Below the pieces are notes generated by a model. The model worked only from the letters and a program-made list of their open reading frames with translations, was not told the origin of the DNA and did no database searches. Shown one piece after another: positions 24,425 to 34,975 of a stretch of DNA of 64,000 nt. Source of the stretch: Sinotaia quadrata (taxonomy: Eukaryota > Mollusca > Gastropoda > Architaenioglossa > Viviparidae); the NCBI GenBank assembly GCA_028829895.1, contig CM054178.1:105373558-105437557 (forward strand), read 5' to 3'. Position 1 is the stretch's first letter. Each line of letters starts with the position of its first letter. Both the position numbers and the translations under genes were made by a program.

Positions 24425-25028
24425 AATAATAATAGTATTTTGATTTCTTCTGTTTCGGTGACTGCTTCTGGTTGGTGCATCCATGCTCTTTCTGGGGTTT
24501 TTATGAAATAGTTCTCACACAGATTTCTATGTATGTGTTTTGCCACTTCGTTGTGTCGTTTGGTGTATTCTGTTCCAGCCAGAACCTGACATCCAGATAG
24601 TATGTGCTCTGTTGTCTCATCCATGGATTTGCAGAGTCTACATTTGGAATCATTTGAGATTTTCAAGATTTTCGTTTTGTGTGATTTGGTGTTGAGTGCT
24701 TGATCTTGTGCAGCTATTATGAGTGCTTCTCTTTTTGCTTTCAATCCTACCTCTTTCAACCATTTGTACGTTGATTGCTTTGTTGATATGTCGTTGGCTT
24801 GTCGCACAAACTGGCCATGGAGATGTTTTGGCTCCAGGTATGTGCTAGTGCATGCTTCGTTGTTTTCTTCCATGTATCTTTGTCTGTTTCTGGGGGTTGG
24901 AATAGTCCACTCATCTTTACTGCTTCTATCAGTGGATCATCTTTGTTGTTATTCCAGATGTAGTCATCAAGACCAATGACTTCTCCTTCAATGACATGTT
25001 TGATTTTCTTGAGACCTCGGCGTCCCAT
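24425..25028 (-). pseudogene. RT-to-endonuclease linker with CCHC finger
   Basis: The frame from 25028 (GRRGLKKIKHVIEGE...) shifts into the frame from 24873 (MEENNEACTST...), together forming the post-RT segment. It includes RREALIIAAQDQALNTKSHK, the finger CRLC-X8-H-X4-C and TEYTKRHN. The frame then enters the endonuclease start (WMHQPEAVTETEEIKIL) and runs straight into a leucine tract encoded by the ATT microsatellite, losing the RPD...D catalytic part. Confidence 0.75.
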
Positions 25029-25129
25029 TTTTCGAGATACATAGAGCCTGTCTACATCTGCTTTGGGGTGTAAGGCTTTATGTATTGTGAGTAGATTTCT
25101 TGTTTTGCTGTCCAGTTCATTTATTTCAT

Positions 25130-25560
25130 TTGCTGTCCAATCTATGATACCTCCAGTTTTGCTGACTACAGGTATTGGTATGCGTTAAGGGTTTGTATTT
25201 TGTTAGCCCCAATTTGCTTGGACTTCAGGACTTGTCTAACACGTTTTTCATATTCTCTCTTAACTTTGGACTTCACTCTGCATATTTTCTTGATGCTGTA
25301 GTATCCCAAGGTATTTATATCCCTTTTCCATTGAAACATCGTTGATTTTTCTGATGTCGAATTGTAGGCCCTCGGTTGTTTTGACTTTGCCTTTCTAGAT
25401 GACAATTATTCCACATTTCTCAAGGCCGAATTTCATGTTGCTGTCTTCACTGCAGATCTTGACAGTATTGATCAGTGACGTGATGTCACGTTCATTTTCA
25501 CAGTACAGCTTGAGATCGTCCTGTACAGTAAAAGGCTGATAACCTGTCCTGCTTTCATTT
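25130..25560 (-). pseudogene. Reverse transcriptase C-terminal part
   Basis: On the minus strand near 25525-25500 the sequence reads QDDLKLYCENE, equivalent to the (Y/F)xDD catalytic box of LINE RTs. It is followed by MKFGLEKC, an in-frame TAG, KGYKYLG and, after a frameshift, REYEKRVRQVLKSK. These match the order palm C, D and E then thumb of R4-like RTs. Everything N-terminal of the catalytic box is absent. Confidence 0.75.
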
Positions 25561-26446
25561 TGTATCAGAGGATGTAGAAAACATGGAAATCCTTATAGTG
25601 ACTTTCTCTTTAGCAGACGAATGTGTTAATAAATTTGTACTGGTATAATTTGCCATTGCAAAAGAACTAGTAAGTTATACTGCACTTTGATCCCGAAGAC
25701 TTATTCATACAACAAATAAATGCCATCACAATGTCCAAGTTGTCTTTTTATACTTGTAAGATTTCTTCTCCTAAAAGCAAAGTAACAATTTGGGAAACTT
25801 GACTTTATGGTTGTTTCTGTAAGCAGACGATAGTTAACGCATACGAAGAACATGGTAGGAATTTTCATTCAATGAGAGTTGTCACCACTTGTATAGCCTA
25901 ATTTCAGACAAACCTTCAAGCATGCCTCTTAAGTTTGTCTTATGACTGCTTGTATTGTCTGTTTCAAAGACGGTATTAAAGATAGCCAATTAGCCTACAT
26001 TTCTAGTATTGTATTTTATTCTACTGTATGACATATATGTAATGTCTTATTATGAAAGCAAAAAAATTTCCTTACGGGTCGGGTGTGAATTTGCTTACCT
26101 ATTCAGACTTTTTTCGGTAATTGATATAGTAGAGAGCTGTACAATAAAAATTCCAAATTGCATTAGGACAACGACTCGGTCGATTTTTAACGACGCCGAT
26201 TTGCACGGTTGTTTAGATATAACGCAGATTTAACCGCTTCCAACCATCCTGAATTTATTACCTAACTCGCCTGCGAGTTAATGTATTAAGATTCTTTTTA
26301 AATTTTCTTATAGTCATAGTGTTATCGTCAATTAATATGCAAATCCATTTAATGCAATGTCTTTTACTGTTGATGATTTAAGCATTATTTTTTTTAATAA
26401 GTTTATTTGCTAATTAATATGCAATTATCTGCATTTGGCTGGGTTT
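25561..26446. other. AT-rich stretch, nothing recognised
   Basis: No gene or repeat that I can support. Confidence 0.6.
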
Positions 26447-26725
26447 TTGATTTTGATTTTAATATACAAGGCAGATTTTTGGTTTTACATTTTGATTTTA
26501 ATATACAAGGCAGATTTTTGGTTTTTTATTTTGATTTTAATATACAAGGCAGATTTTTGGTTTTTTATTTTGATTTTAATATACAAGGCAGATTTTTGGT
26601 TTTTTATTTTGATTTTAATATACAAGGCAGATTTTTGGTTTTTGATTTTGATTTTAATATACAAGGCAGATTTTTGGTTTTTGATTTTGATTTTAATATA
26701 CAAGGCAGATTTTTGGTTTTACAAA
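26447..26725. repeat. 39-bp minisatellite, 7 copies
   Basis: Units of TTTTAATATACAAGGCAG followed by ATTTTTGGTTTT and a short variable T-rich linker, with 39-bp spacing. The array is open in two plus-strand frames and on the minus strand because the unit is a multiple of three and lacks stops. No flanking protein features are present. Confidence 0.96.
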
Positions 26726-26901
26726 ATAAACAATCGAAGACTAAGTTTTTAACATGATAATTCGCTTTTGCATAGTACGACAATGTAGAGATCGAGACTA
26801 AAATGTAATTTGACAAATAAGTGATTATTTAACAATCTACTTTCAACAAGTCAAACAAATCGACAATACTTCTTTGCTTTCATTTGTAATAAATTTAGTT
26901 G

Positions 26902-26972
26902 TGTGACGCCTACGCCACACTAGTTAATGGTTATGATTATTAGTATTATTTAGTCATCCAGAACTAATTTTC
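26902..26972 (+). mobile_element. TGTGAC repeat copy C, 5'-end fragment
   Basis: TGTGACGCCTACGCC, CTAGTTAATGGTTATGATTA and CATCCAGAACTAATT match the first 70 bp of the family. Sequence beyond is unrelated. Confidence 0.75.
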
Positions 26973-27073
26973 TGTGACATAGCTATGGTCAGTTAATTGC
27001 AGACGACGCATGCTGTGTCACATTATTTGTAGTTGTGAGTCAGTAAACTGAAGGGTGACACGTTCGTTTTCAT

Positions 27074-27313
27074 TTATTTATGATTATGGTAATTAAATTG
27101 CTGGGTAATCACTCGTTGTTATGGTATTTATAGTTATGATCACTTCATTGTTGGGTCAGTCATTCGTTGTTATTGTATTTATAGTTATGATCACTTCATT
27201 GTTGGGTCAGTCATTCGTTGTTATGGTATTTATAGTTATGATCACTTCATTGTTGCGTCAGTCACTCGTTGTCATTTTATTTGCAGTTATGGTCATTAAA
27301 TTGCTGGGTAACT
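27074..27313. repeat. 51-bp minisatellite, about 5 copies
   Basis: Three near-identical central units (TATTTATAGTTATGATCAC, TTCATTGTTGGGTCAGTCA) are flanked by two diverged units with ATTAAATTGCTGGGTAA. It lies exactly between copies C and D of the TGTGAC repeat. Confidence 0.93.
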
Positions 27314-27836
27314 CCTACGCCTATGCTACACTTGTTATTGGTTATGATTATATTTATTATTATTTAATCATCCATAGCTAATTAAAAGTGATGAGAATTT
27401 TAATTTATGTTATTAATAATTCTCCAGAAGACTCCACTCGTCTCTCTCACTTGGCAGATATGCGGGCGCTGTAAACGTTTTCTCTCTCCCACAACATTAA
27501 AGACAAACATTTACGACTCGAGTTATGTTCAAATTCAAAGTAATTAGAATAGAGTACTTCTTCAACAAAGAAACTTTCAGTTCATCTCCATTGGATGAAA
27601 ATGTTATGGCCAAGTGTGAGACTGTTAGTCAGAAAAACTACTCATCCAGTTGGAACCGGTTTAGATTGCATCAGCAATTTCTAGCTTATCCTCTACCTGA
27701 GATGTTTACTTCCAATTTTGACACTTACAAAACATACCATCATAAGGAGTGGCCAATGTCGGGTCACTTTGACACTTTAACAATTTATAAAACAATAAAG
27801 TTTAGAAGTAGGGATAGGCAAATTTACTCTGCCACC
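27307..27836 (+). mobile_element. TGTGAC repeat copy D, internally deleted
   Basis: Keeps the first 210 bp or so (hairpin, CACTCGTCTCTCTCACTTGG, AACATTTAC) and the last 220 bp or so (AACCGGTTTAGATTGCATCA, ATAAGGAGTGGCCAATGTCG, GGGATAGGCAAATTTACTCT). About 1 kb in between is replaced by about 120 bp of other sequence. It ends GCCAC at 27831-27835, as in copy E. Confidence 0.85.
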
Positions 27837-28682
27837 GTGTGTAATCGGAGAAGGGAGACAAGTGGACAGGAGAATTTATAACCGGAAAAGAATGAAACAA
27901 GTAAACCATCGAAAGACTGCACTGTGTTTTCTCACTGTGTGTACAAGTATGGCATTAAGTGACAGAAATTATGCTCAGCCAAAGAACTGTAATAGAAAGT
28001 AGCTTGGCATCTGAGGGAAGATTGAATTCAAAGTATCGCAACAAACTACTGTAGTTTTAAGAGTGTGCGTGTGTTTGTGCGTGCATGTGCGTGCGTCTGT
28101 GCGTGTGCGAGGCTCTGGCAGGGGATGGGAGAGGGTTTCTTCCTCTCCGGTTTTTAATTTTCATAACATTTATGTTAGTGTATTAATTAACCACTTTTTT
28201 TAGTATGCTGCGAATTTTCCATTTACTCACTATATACATTTGAATCTCAATCAAGATTCTTATAGTGAAAACATACACCTATGTGTTACTATAATGCGCT
28301 ATGATGACTCTGCATTATACCCAACAATGCAACAAACCTCCCCCCATAATCAGACTTCTTGGCTAAATATTGCATTAAATCCCATTCGCCCAGCAAAACG
28401 TAGCCAGAGAAAGAAAGAAAGAAAACACTACTACATCAGTCTGTCCAAAAGAACATCGGACGACAAAAGGGACATAATTTTCGTCAACTTTTCAGGGCTA
28501 AGAGTGACAGAAGCTGGCAAATCTGACATAGAGTGGGCTGCCGGAACATCCGATACGTGAGTCAAGAGTCAAGAGGTTGTTTTTTCGTCTTCTTGCCAGA
28601 AGAGTTTTCATTGACTGGAGCCAGCAACGTGCCGGTCTGGGTCCATGTTGCCAAAGGTGTCACTCGCATGGTCCCGACAAAT
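27837..28682. other. Unique stretch, nothing recognised
   Basis: A GTGC/GTGT-rich patch lies at 28060-28110. A 106-codon frame at 28240-28560 has no recognisable domain and is judged incidental. Confidence 0.5.
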
Positions 28683-28918
28683 ACTGTTCGGGTTGCTAGG
28701 AGAGATTTGCACTCTTTTCTTACATAGTGACAGTTTTGTGGTCGTTTGTTAGATTTTAACTGTTCGGGTTGCTAGGATAGATTTGCAGTCTTTCCTTACA
28801 TAGTGACAGTTTTGTGGTCGTTTGTTAGATTTTAACTGTTCGGGTTGCTAGGATAGATTTGCAGTCTTTTCTTACATATTAACAGTTTTGATTTTGTGGT
28901 CGTTTGTTAGATTTTAAC
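28683..28918. repeat. 76-bp minisatellite, 3 copies
   Basis: Units share CTGTTCGGGTTGCTAGGA, CTTACATAGTGACAGTTTTG and GTCGTTTGTTAGATTTTAA with 76-bp spacing. The third has a small insertion. Confidence 0.95.
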
Positions 28919-30519
28919 TTAGGCGTCATTTGGTTCATGGCATTCACTGAATGATTGAATCACCCCAACACCACCACACCACCACACCAGTATAGATATT
29001 CGGGGCATCATTACTGACAATCTGCAATAACTGACGTTTCAGCTCATTTATTTTACCGGCATGTTTTGTTTCTATCATATCGTATTGAAACCTTAGTGAA
29101 GTTAGAAATCAAACTGACTTTCCCAAATTATATTGCTTTTATTTACGTCGTTTCTGACACAGAGATATCTGCATTGGAGCGAAATGTTTAGGATTTATTT
29201 CTTTCGAATTCATTTTAGCAAAGAATCAAACTGACACAAATTCTGGTTTATATTTGCTGTGTTTCTGGCAAATTGAGAAGTAGAGAATAAGAAAAAAAAT
29301 GTTTTGTTTCAGTTTGTTCTTTCTTATTCTTTCAGTATATAAATCATAAGACTTTATTTTTTTAAATCATATTTGTATTTGTTTTTTACACATACATACA
29401 CGCACGTAGGCACACATTACAAACGTACGTACGCACACAAACACATAAATTGCAGTATACTAACGAAATTTCATTTTTTTTCTTTTGCGTGCAAACTGAT
29501 GGATTATCGCACTACCGAAAGACAGTTTAATTTCTTATGCATGCGCGTACAGCCGGGTCACCTACGTTAAGGTCTATGCATTTGTAGTGATGTCAATAGT
29601 AGCTGACAAAATTAGGACTGGTTTTAGCTGGCCCAAAATATGAAACGTTGTGAGGAATGCTAAATTTACTCACTTAATAATAAATGAAAGAGAAATAACG
29701 ATGAAACAGTTTGAAAAAGAACAATCATTATAATGCACCTGTACACATTTATTTGCATTACCTGGCAAGTAAGAATACGGCGCAGAAATCTGTTAGCCAA
29801 TTTAATATTTGGAAACAAAGAGTCAAGATAAGCAGAAAGCGGACAATGTTTCTAAAAGTTTAATAGAGAATTCATTCCCATGCTTTCATTCGAAATCGTT
29901 ACTCCCTTTCACTTACACCCAAACATATCTCCTTTTATCGAAAGGGAGATAAGTTCGTTATGCGATGCTACGTTTAATGAGGACCTATACTTTTAAAATA
30001 TATATGTAAATAAGTAAATGTAGACATTGTACATTAATGGATTTAAACCTATGGGATTAATTTTTTTAAGATAACTTTTACCAAATTTCTTTTTTTTTCA
30101 ATCTTTGTTTATTTAAAAGAAACTTGAAAACTTACAAATTAAATAAGATTTTTTTTTTGGAGGAGGTATGTATTTTATATAGTACACTGAATTGAAGTAC
30201 GTTGGTGCAAGCGTCAGGAAATTTAATTACCTGATGATTGATTTATATAAATACAATAAACATTAAATCAGCAACTTGATGATAATGGTGGTGGTGGTGG
30301 TGGTGGTGGTGGTCGCCGTCGTAGTGGCAATGATTAAGAGCATATGAACTGTTTGTTTTGTCCGTATATTTCTGGATTCCTTGACAATGTATTGTTTTCC
30401 TGATTATTATTAACTTTTAAACAATTGAAACTATGTCTCTTATTACCCAGGTGGCTGCCTTTTTGTAGTTAACTCCTCTACGTATTACCGAAATGATCAT
30501 GAAGAGATCCTGAACACCT
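28919..30519. other. AT-rich stretch, minor simple repeats
   Basis: No gene is seen. CACCAC runs at 28967-28988, an inverted TATCTCC...GGGAGATA pair at 29925-29951, and a (GGT)n run at 30285-30313. Confidence 0.55.
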
Positions 30520-30920
30520 CTCCCCTTTTTCCTACGTCTGTGACGTCACCGCCAGGAGATCGCACTGCGCAAGTCAAACGACAGGGAGGCCAAAGGCACG
30601 TAAGCAGCAGTACAGTTTTACCTCCCGTGCATCACACTCACGCAGTGAAGTGATCCTCTGAGTCGCTGTGATTATGGAGCCTGGAATTATGCCTTCAATT
30701 TTGCAAGAGCGGACGGTCCCGGCATTTGTCAACTGGAAACCAAGAAGGGAAGTCCTGCAAACTAGCCCGAGGGAAAGAAAAGTGGAGCTGGAAAGCAGGA
30801 GAGGAAAAAAAAGACAAATATTATGCGCCCGGATAATTTTTTTTTCTTTTTTTCTTTTACATGCTTTCTTCTCTCCTCCCCCTACCCCCAACAAACCCCA
30901 TCTCAGTGTAAAATAAAAAG
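30520..30920. promoter_or_regulatory. GC-richer unique island with CRE
   Basis: Non-repetitive and CpG-containing. A perfect CRE octamer TGACGTCA is at 30541-30548, followed by CGCACTGCGCAAG. Open frames of 82-129 codons exist on both strands, but none has a recognised domain. Composition unlike the surroundings suggests a promoter, conserved non-coding element or exon. Which of these cannot be told from sequence alone. Confidence 0.3.
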
Positions 30921-32359
30921 TTTTATACACCGAGGCATGCATATTTCGTTCAGTCGGACACAAAACCAGACACTTAAACCTCAGAGACGCGAGTGAATAA
31001 AATAACGGACAAGGTCAGAGTCACGCGAGAACTAAAGAGAGACGAGAACTTTGTTATTGATTACGAAGAACCCGATAACACTTTAAGCTTGGCTGTATCA
31101 AAATGATACCTGCTCACTGAGACAAACGATCGGATGATTTTGATGATAATTTGATGATCATCATCATCTTCATAATGCTTATGACCATGAAGTCTGGTTT
31201 TTTTTTTTTTAAAGCCTGTACAATCATACATGTTGTTTCACGGCGAATTGAATAAAGAAAAGAAGATGATAGTGAGGAATTTAGAAAGAGAAAGAGTCTG
31301 AGAGAAAGAGATTGGCACTGCCGTTTCCGTAATTTAGAAGCTTTAGCCCCAAATGCCGAGGGACACAAAAGTGCGATAACCCGTCCTGTAATTAACTGCA
31401 GCATCAGCTAGTCATGAACATAGCACTTGGTTCATTGATGGACCTATCGTTCCTGTAGTTTTCTTCGCTACATTCACCTTGAGATCTCCGGGTCGTTTTT
31501 ACACAGTCCTCTCTGCAAATAATCTGTTTGTGCATCTATAAATAAATAGCGATACCGTCAAGAACGATAACTGAAGGCAAGCCCGAGTCATTTATTATTA
31601 GTATGTATAGTTGAAATCAATACGATCTTATTACCTTGCAAATACAGTCAACATTAACTGTTTATTTTGTTACATTGCATTGTCTTCTTTTTGGATTCAT
31701 GTTTTCTTTTAAAGTTCATAATCAAACTATATTATTGTTTAAATAAATGTTTCTAATTGTTTCAGAATCTAAAATTGATTTATTTTATTTTAATACTGTT
31801 TGGCGTTATTGAATTCACTGTTGTATTTAATAGAAAAGTCTCAGATTTACGTTTCGTGGTCACGGATCACATTTTGGTCATGCTCTGTGGTTCAGCTACA
31901 ACAAGACTAAGCGGTACTGATCGACGTTTTTCAGTGATCGAATCCAAATCCTTAACACGGGACAAAGAAAAACATAAATCCCATAAAACGAATGACTGAA
32001 AGAGTGGAAAATTATATATTTAAATGATTCCAAGCATGTGTTTGTTTTTTTTCTCTTGTAATTGTGAGATTTACTAGCTACACTGATTAAAACTGCTTCC
32101 TTAATCATTGACAGACATAAACTAATGGTCATTAAGAAACTTTCTCATCGCTGTCAAAGATCGCAAAAACCGATCATACTTAATTGTGTGAACTATTAAA
32201 CAAAACAGTAGGTCGAATGTCTTACTGTTTGACAGCACGTGAAGCTTACCTTACTTCAGGTGATATTCTCGGGGAGTGGGTGGGTTATAAATTAAAAATT
32301 AGATTTTATAATAAATATGTAAATCAGCAGTGTTGAAAACTCTTATTGTTTTCAATCAA
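30921..32359. other. AT-rich stretch, nothing recognised
   Basis: No gene or repeat supported. ATG/TGATCATCATCATC-type runs lie around 31139-31170. Confidence 0.55.
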
Positions 32360-32405
32360 ATTTTATTATTATTATATTATTATTATATTATTATTATATT
32401 ATTAA
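32360..32405. repeat. (ATT)n-type microsatellite with TATTA interruptions
   Basis: TTATTATTATA is repeated four times, a higher-order 13-14-bp unit of ATT triplets. Confidence 0.9.
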
Positions 32406-32469
32406 TTGAGTCTAGATTATTTCATGTACTTACTAAATATCAACACATAACCATATTTACGTAATGTGT

Positions 32470-32528
32470 CAGTGTTTGTTTTGTTACACACATATATACG
32501 TATAGGGGGTGTAACAAAACAAACACTG
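32470..32528. repeat. 20-bp perfect inverted repeat, 19-bp spacer
   Basis: The left arm 32470-32489 (CAGTGTTTGTTTTG...) is perfectly complementary to the right arm 32509-32528 (...CAAAACAAACACTG). The spacer is ACATATATACGTATAGGGG. It could be a foldback remnant of a DNA transposon with CAGTG-type ends or a cruciform-prone element. It sits 55 bp upstream of the LINE fragment. Confidence 0.92.
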
Positions 32529-32583
32529 TATATGTATGTGTGTGTGTGTGTCTGATAGGTATTTGTTAAGTCTTATATGCCAC

Positions 32584-33435
32584 CCAAGTGAAGTCATGCT
32601 AAAGATCATATTAAACAGACTGAAGCCGCAGGCAGAGGAAATCATAGCTGAAGAACAGGCAGGCTTCAGACCAGGATGAAGCCCAAATGAACAATTTTTT
32701 AATCTGAGACTGCTATGTTAGAAGTACCTTCAGCACCAACATGACCTTTATCATGTCTTTGTAGATTTTAAGAAGGCATTCGACAGGGTGTGGCATGCAG
32801 CCCTTTGGTCCACCATGAAGCTGTACACATCAATGCCAACCTGATCAAAGTCATAGAAAGCCTTTACAGCAAGGCCACCAGCGCAGTCTGCTTCAACTGT
32901 CAAATAGGAGATTGAGTCAAGACAACAGTGGGAGTCAGATAAGGCTGCTTACTTTCGCCTATTCTCTTCAAAATCTTCCTTGAAAGAATCATGACAGATG
33001 CTCTGGAAAACCATGAAGGAACTTTAGTATTGGAAGCAGAACAATAGCGAACTTGCGCTTTGCCGATAACATCGATGGCCTTGCAGGAAATGAGGAGGAG
33101 TTAGCTCAGTTGGTGGAAAAACTGGACAGGACAGCTACTTCTTTTGGTATGGAAATCAGCGCAGAGAAGACCAAATCGATGACCAACAACACTAGTAGCA
33201 TTGGCAATGACATCATGATTGGTGATTAGAAATTGGAAATAGTTAATAAATTCAAGTAGTAGGAGCCATCGTGACAGACGAGGGATCAAAACCAGAAATA
33301 TTGTCTAGGATTGCGCTGACAATAACAGCAATGGCAAGGCTGAAGACAGTTTGGAAAGACAGAAACATCTCAGTCAGCTCAAAGATCAGACTGATGCGCT
33401 CCTTGGTTATATCTGTTTTTTTTATATGCCTGTGA
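32584..33435 (+). pseudogene. Reverse transcriptase palm and thumb, mutated
   Basis: Motif A is intact (FVDFKKAFDRV, catalytic Asp at 32764-32766). The catalytic box C reads FADN: the codon at 33068-33070 is AAC (Asn) where active RTs have the second Asp. GMEISAEKTKSM and VTDEGSKPEILSRIA follow. The stop in GFRPG-stop near 32677, stops around 33229-33260 and the shift of frame between 32764, 33065 and 33271 show it is dead. Confidence 0.82.
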
Positions 33436-33438
33436 GTC

Positions 33439-33855
33439 ATGGACCCTCCTGTGGATCTCGAAAGGAGGATACAACCTACTGAAATGAAATGCTTTGGAAG
33501 GATGCTTGGCATTTCGTATAGAGATCATGTCACGAATGACGAAGTGAGAAACAGAATTAGGCAAGCCATTGGGCCCTATGAAGAGTTATTGGGCATTGTG
33601 AAAAAACGCAAAATGAAATGGTGTGGGCATGTCACACGATCAAGAGGGCTTGCCTTAACGATCATGCAAGGTACTGTGCAAGGAGGGCGAAGGAGAGGAA
33701 GACAGAGGAAAAGATGGGAGGATAACATCTCAGAGTGGAGAGGACTGAAACTGAGCAATGCGGTAAGATTAACAGAGGACAGAATGGAATGGAGGAAACT
33801 GGTTGTCAGGTCATCAGTGGTGCCCCAAGGGTCGACAAGACTAAGGGATAGGTGT
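33439..33855 (+). pseudogene. LINE C-terminal domain, open frame
   Basis: The longest surviving open piece of this LINE: RRIQPTEMKCFGRMLGIS, DHVTNDEVRNRIRQAIGP, KRKMKWCGHVTRSRG, GRRRGRQRKRWEDNI, ending RLRDR. The role is presumably RNA or template binding after the RT domain. The frame runs past the family end to 33903 in unrelated flanking sequence. Confidence 0.8.
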
Positions 33856-34070
33856 TTGGGTTTTTTCTTGGTGGGGGGGGCTGAGGTTCGTGCGTGTGTG
33901 TGAGTGTATGCGTGTAGAGAGAGAGAGAGTGGGAGTGGAGATGGTTATTTACATTGCGTTTCTATTGTACCTTCAACACAGCAATCTTTATAATTAAAAT
34001 GTATAATGCATTTAAATATTTCGAAATTTATATTCTTATAAACGTGTGAAGTTCTTATTCTTATCATACT
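33856..34070. other. Unique spacer
   Basis: A short G-run (GGTGGGGGGG, 33871-33880) and GTGT/GAGA-rich sequence at 33889-33928, then AT-rich sequence. Confidence 0.6.
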
Positions 34071-34330
34071 ACACCCTCTCACACGGCCTTGTTGTACTCG
34101 TCATGCCAGGCCCTATCTTAAGTACCCTGTCACCTTATTATTCTTGTTATTGCCAAACCCTCTCACTCGGGCTTCACCAGGCCCTATCGCATGTACCCTA
34201 TCAGATGTTTTGTTATTATAATTATTATTATTATTGTCAGACCCTCTCACACGGGCTTGTTGTACTAGTCATGCCAGGCTCTGTCACAGGAACTTGCATT
34301 TGTCATGCCAAACCCTGTCGCATGGGCTTG
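34071..34330. repeat. Degenerate minisatellite of about 90 bp, 3 copies
   Basis: ACCCTCTCACACGG, CTTGTTGTACT(C/A)GTCATG, CCAGGCCCTATC and a TTATTATT-rich linker recur three times with indels. Confidence 0.82.
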
Positions 34331-34689
34331 GGACTAACGCGAGCTGCCTTCCAAGGTTGCCGTTGAAAATTATCACTGCTTTATTTGGGGGCGGACTAGC
34401 GAAACGTGCCTCTGGCGAGAGCACTTTTAACAAGCGCGCCAGATTGTGCGCGTAACTTTTTCAACCCACCTCCCCACCACCACCACTAACTCCTCATCCC
34501 CACCACCCATCACACCGCGTCAAGAGCCGGCATAACAACAGGATAAGGACATATGGAAGAAAAGTAAACTTTCAAAGGCAGTGGTGGTGATCAGTGGTAT
34601 TGGCATTAGGATAAAACTGAGATTGAGGTACGTTTTGTTGGAGTGTCTGCGACACATGTTGGATTAGTGCAAGGCGTCCATATAAGGAG
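34331..34689. other. GC-moderate unique stretch
   Basis: CpG-containing sequence at 34380-34530 with CACC-rich segments. No gene is recognised. Confidence 0.5.
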
Positions 34690-34975
34690 TCAGTAAAAAA
34701 TGTTAATGAATGATGACAAATGCCTAATGGTGTCGGATAATAATGTCAGTGAATGATGTCAGTAGTTGGTGTTACTAAATGATGTCAAGTGAATGGCATC
34801 AGTGAATGGTATCAATAAGTGGTATCAGGGAATAAATATGTCAGTAAATGGCATCTATAAAATTAATTAGGTAAATGAATGGTGTCAGTGAATGATGTCT
34901 GTGAATTTTGTCAGTGTGGTGTATTAATGAATAATGTTAGTGTATATCAGAGAATGGTGTCAGTGAGTGGTGTCA
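34690..34975. repeat. Degenerate GTCAGTGAATGGT-type minisatellite
   Basis: A unit of about 12-13 bp (TGTCAGTGAATGG/TGATGTCAGTGAA) is repeated irregularly. It is the same family as 36590-36975. Confidence 0.85.

Larger units (their letters stand above)
24405..25560 (-). mobile_element. R2/R4-type non-LTR retrotransposon, second broken copy
   Basis: Read on the minus strand, this runs from RT catalytic box C through the thumb and linker to the CCHC finger. It then breaks off just inside the endonuclease, where an (ATT)n run takes over at about 24425-24405. It complements the plus-strand copy (16354-18152), which has lost exactly the RT but keeps the endonuclease. Several stops and frameshifts make it inactive. 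Confidence 0.8.
32584..33855 (+). mobile_element. RTE-like LINE, 5'-truncated and decayed
   Basis: Begins in the RT fingers (LKIILNRLKPQAEEI, EEQAGF) and continues through the palm and thumb to the family's C-terminal end (SSVVPQGSTRLRDR). It has several stops and at least two frame changes. There is no endonuclease part, so it is a typical 5'-truncated LINE. Clade placement (RTE-like) rests on the GHVTRS/GRRRGRQ-style C-terminus and is tentative. Confidence 0.85.

Noticed and set aside
24262..24425. Leucine-rich C-terminus of the minus-strand retrotransposon frame
   Set aside because: Encoded by the ATT microsatellite and unrelated flank; not part of the endonuclease.
28240..28560. 106-codon plus-strand frame
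   Set aside because: No domain, no codon-use signal and no neighbours to support a gene.
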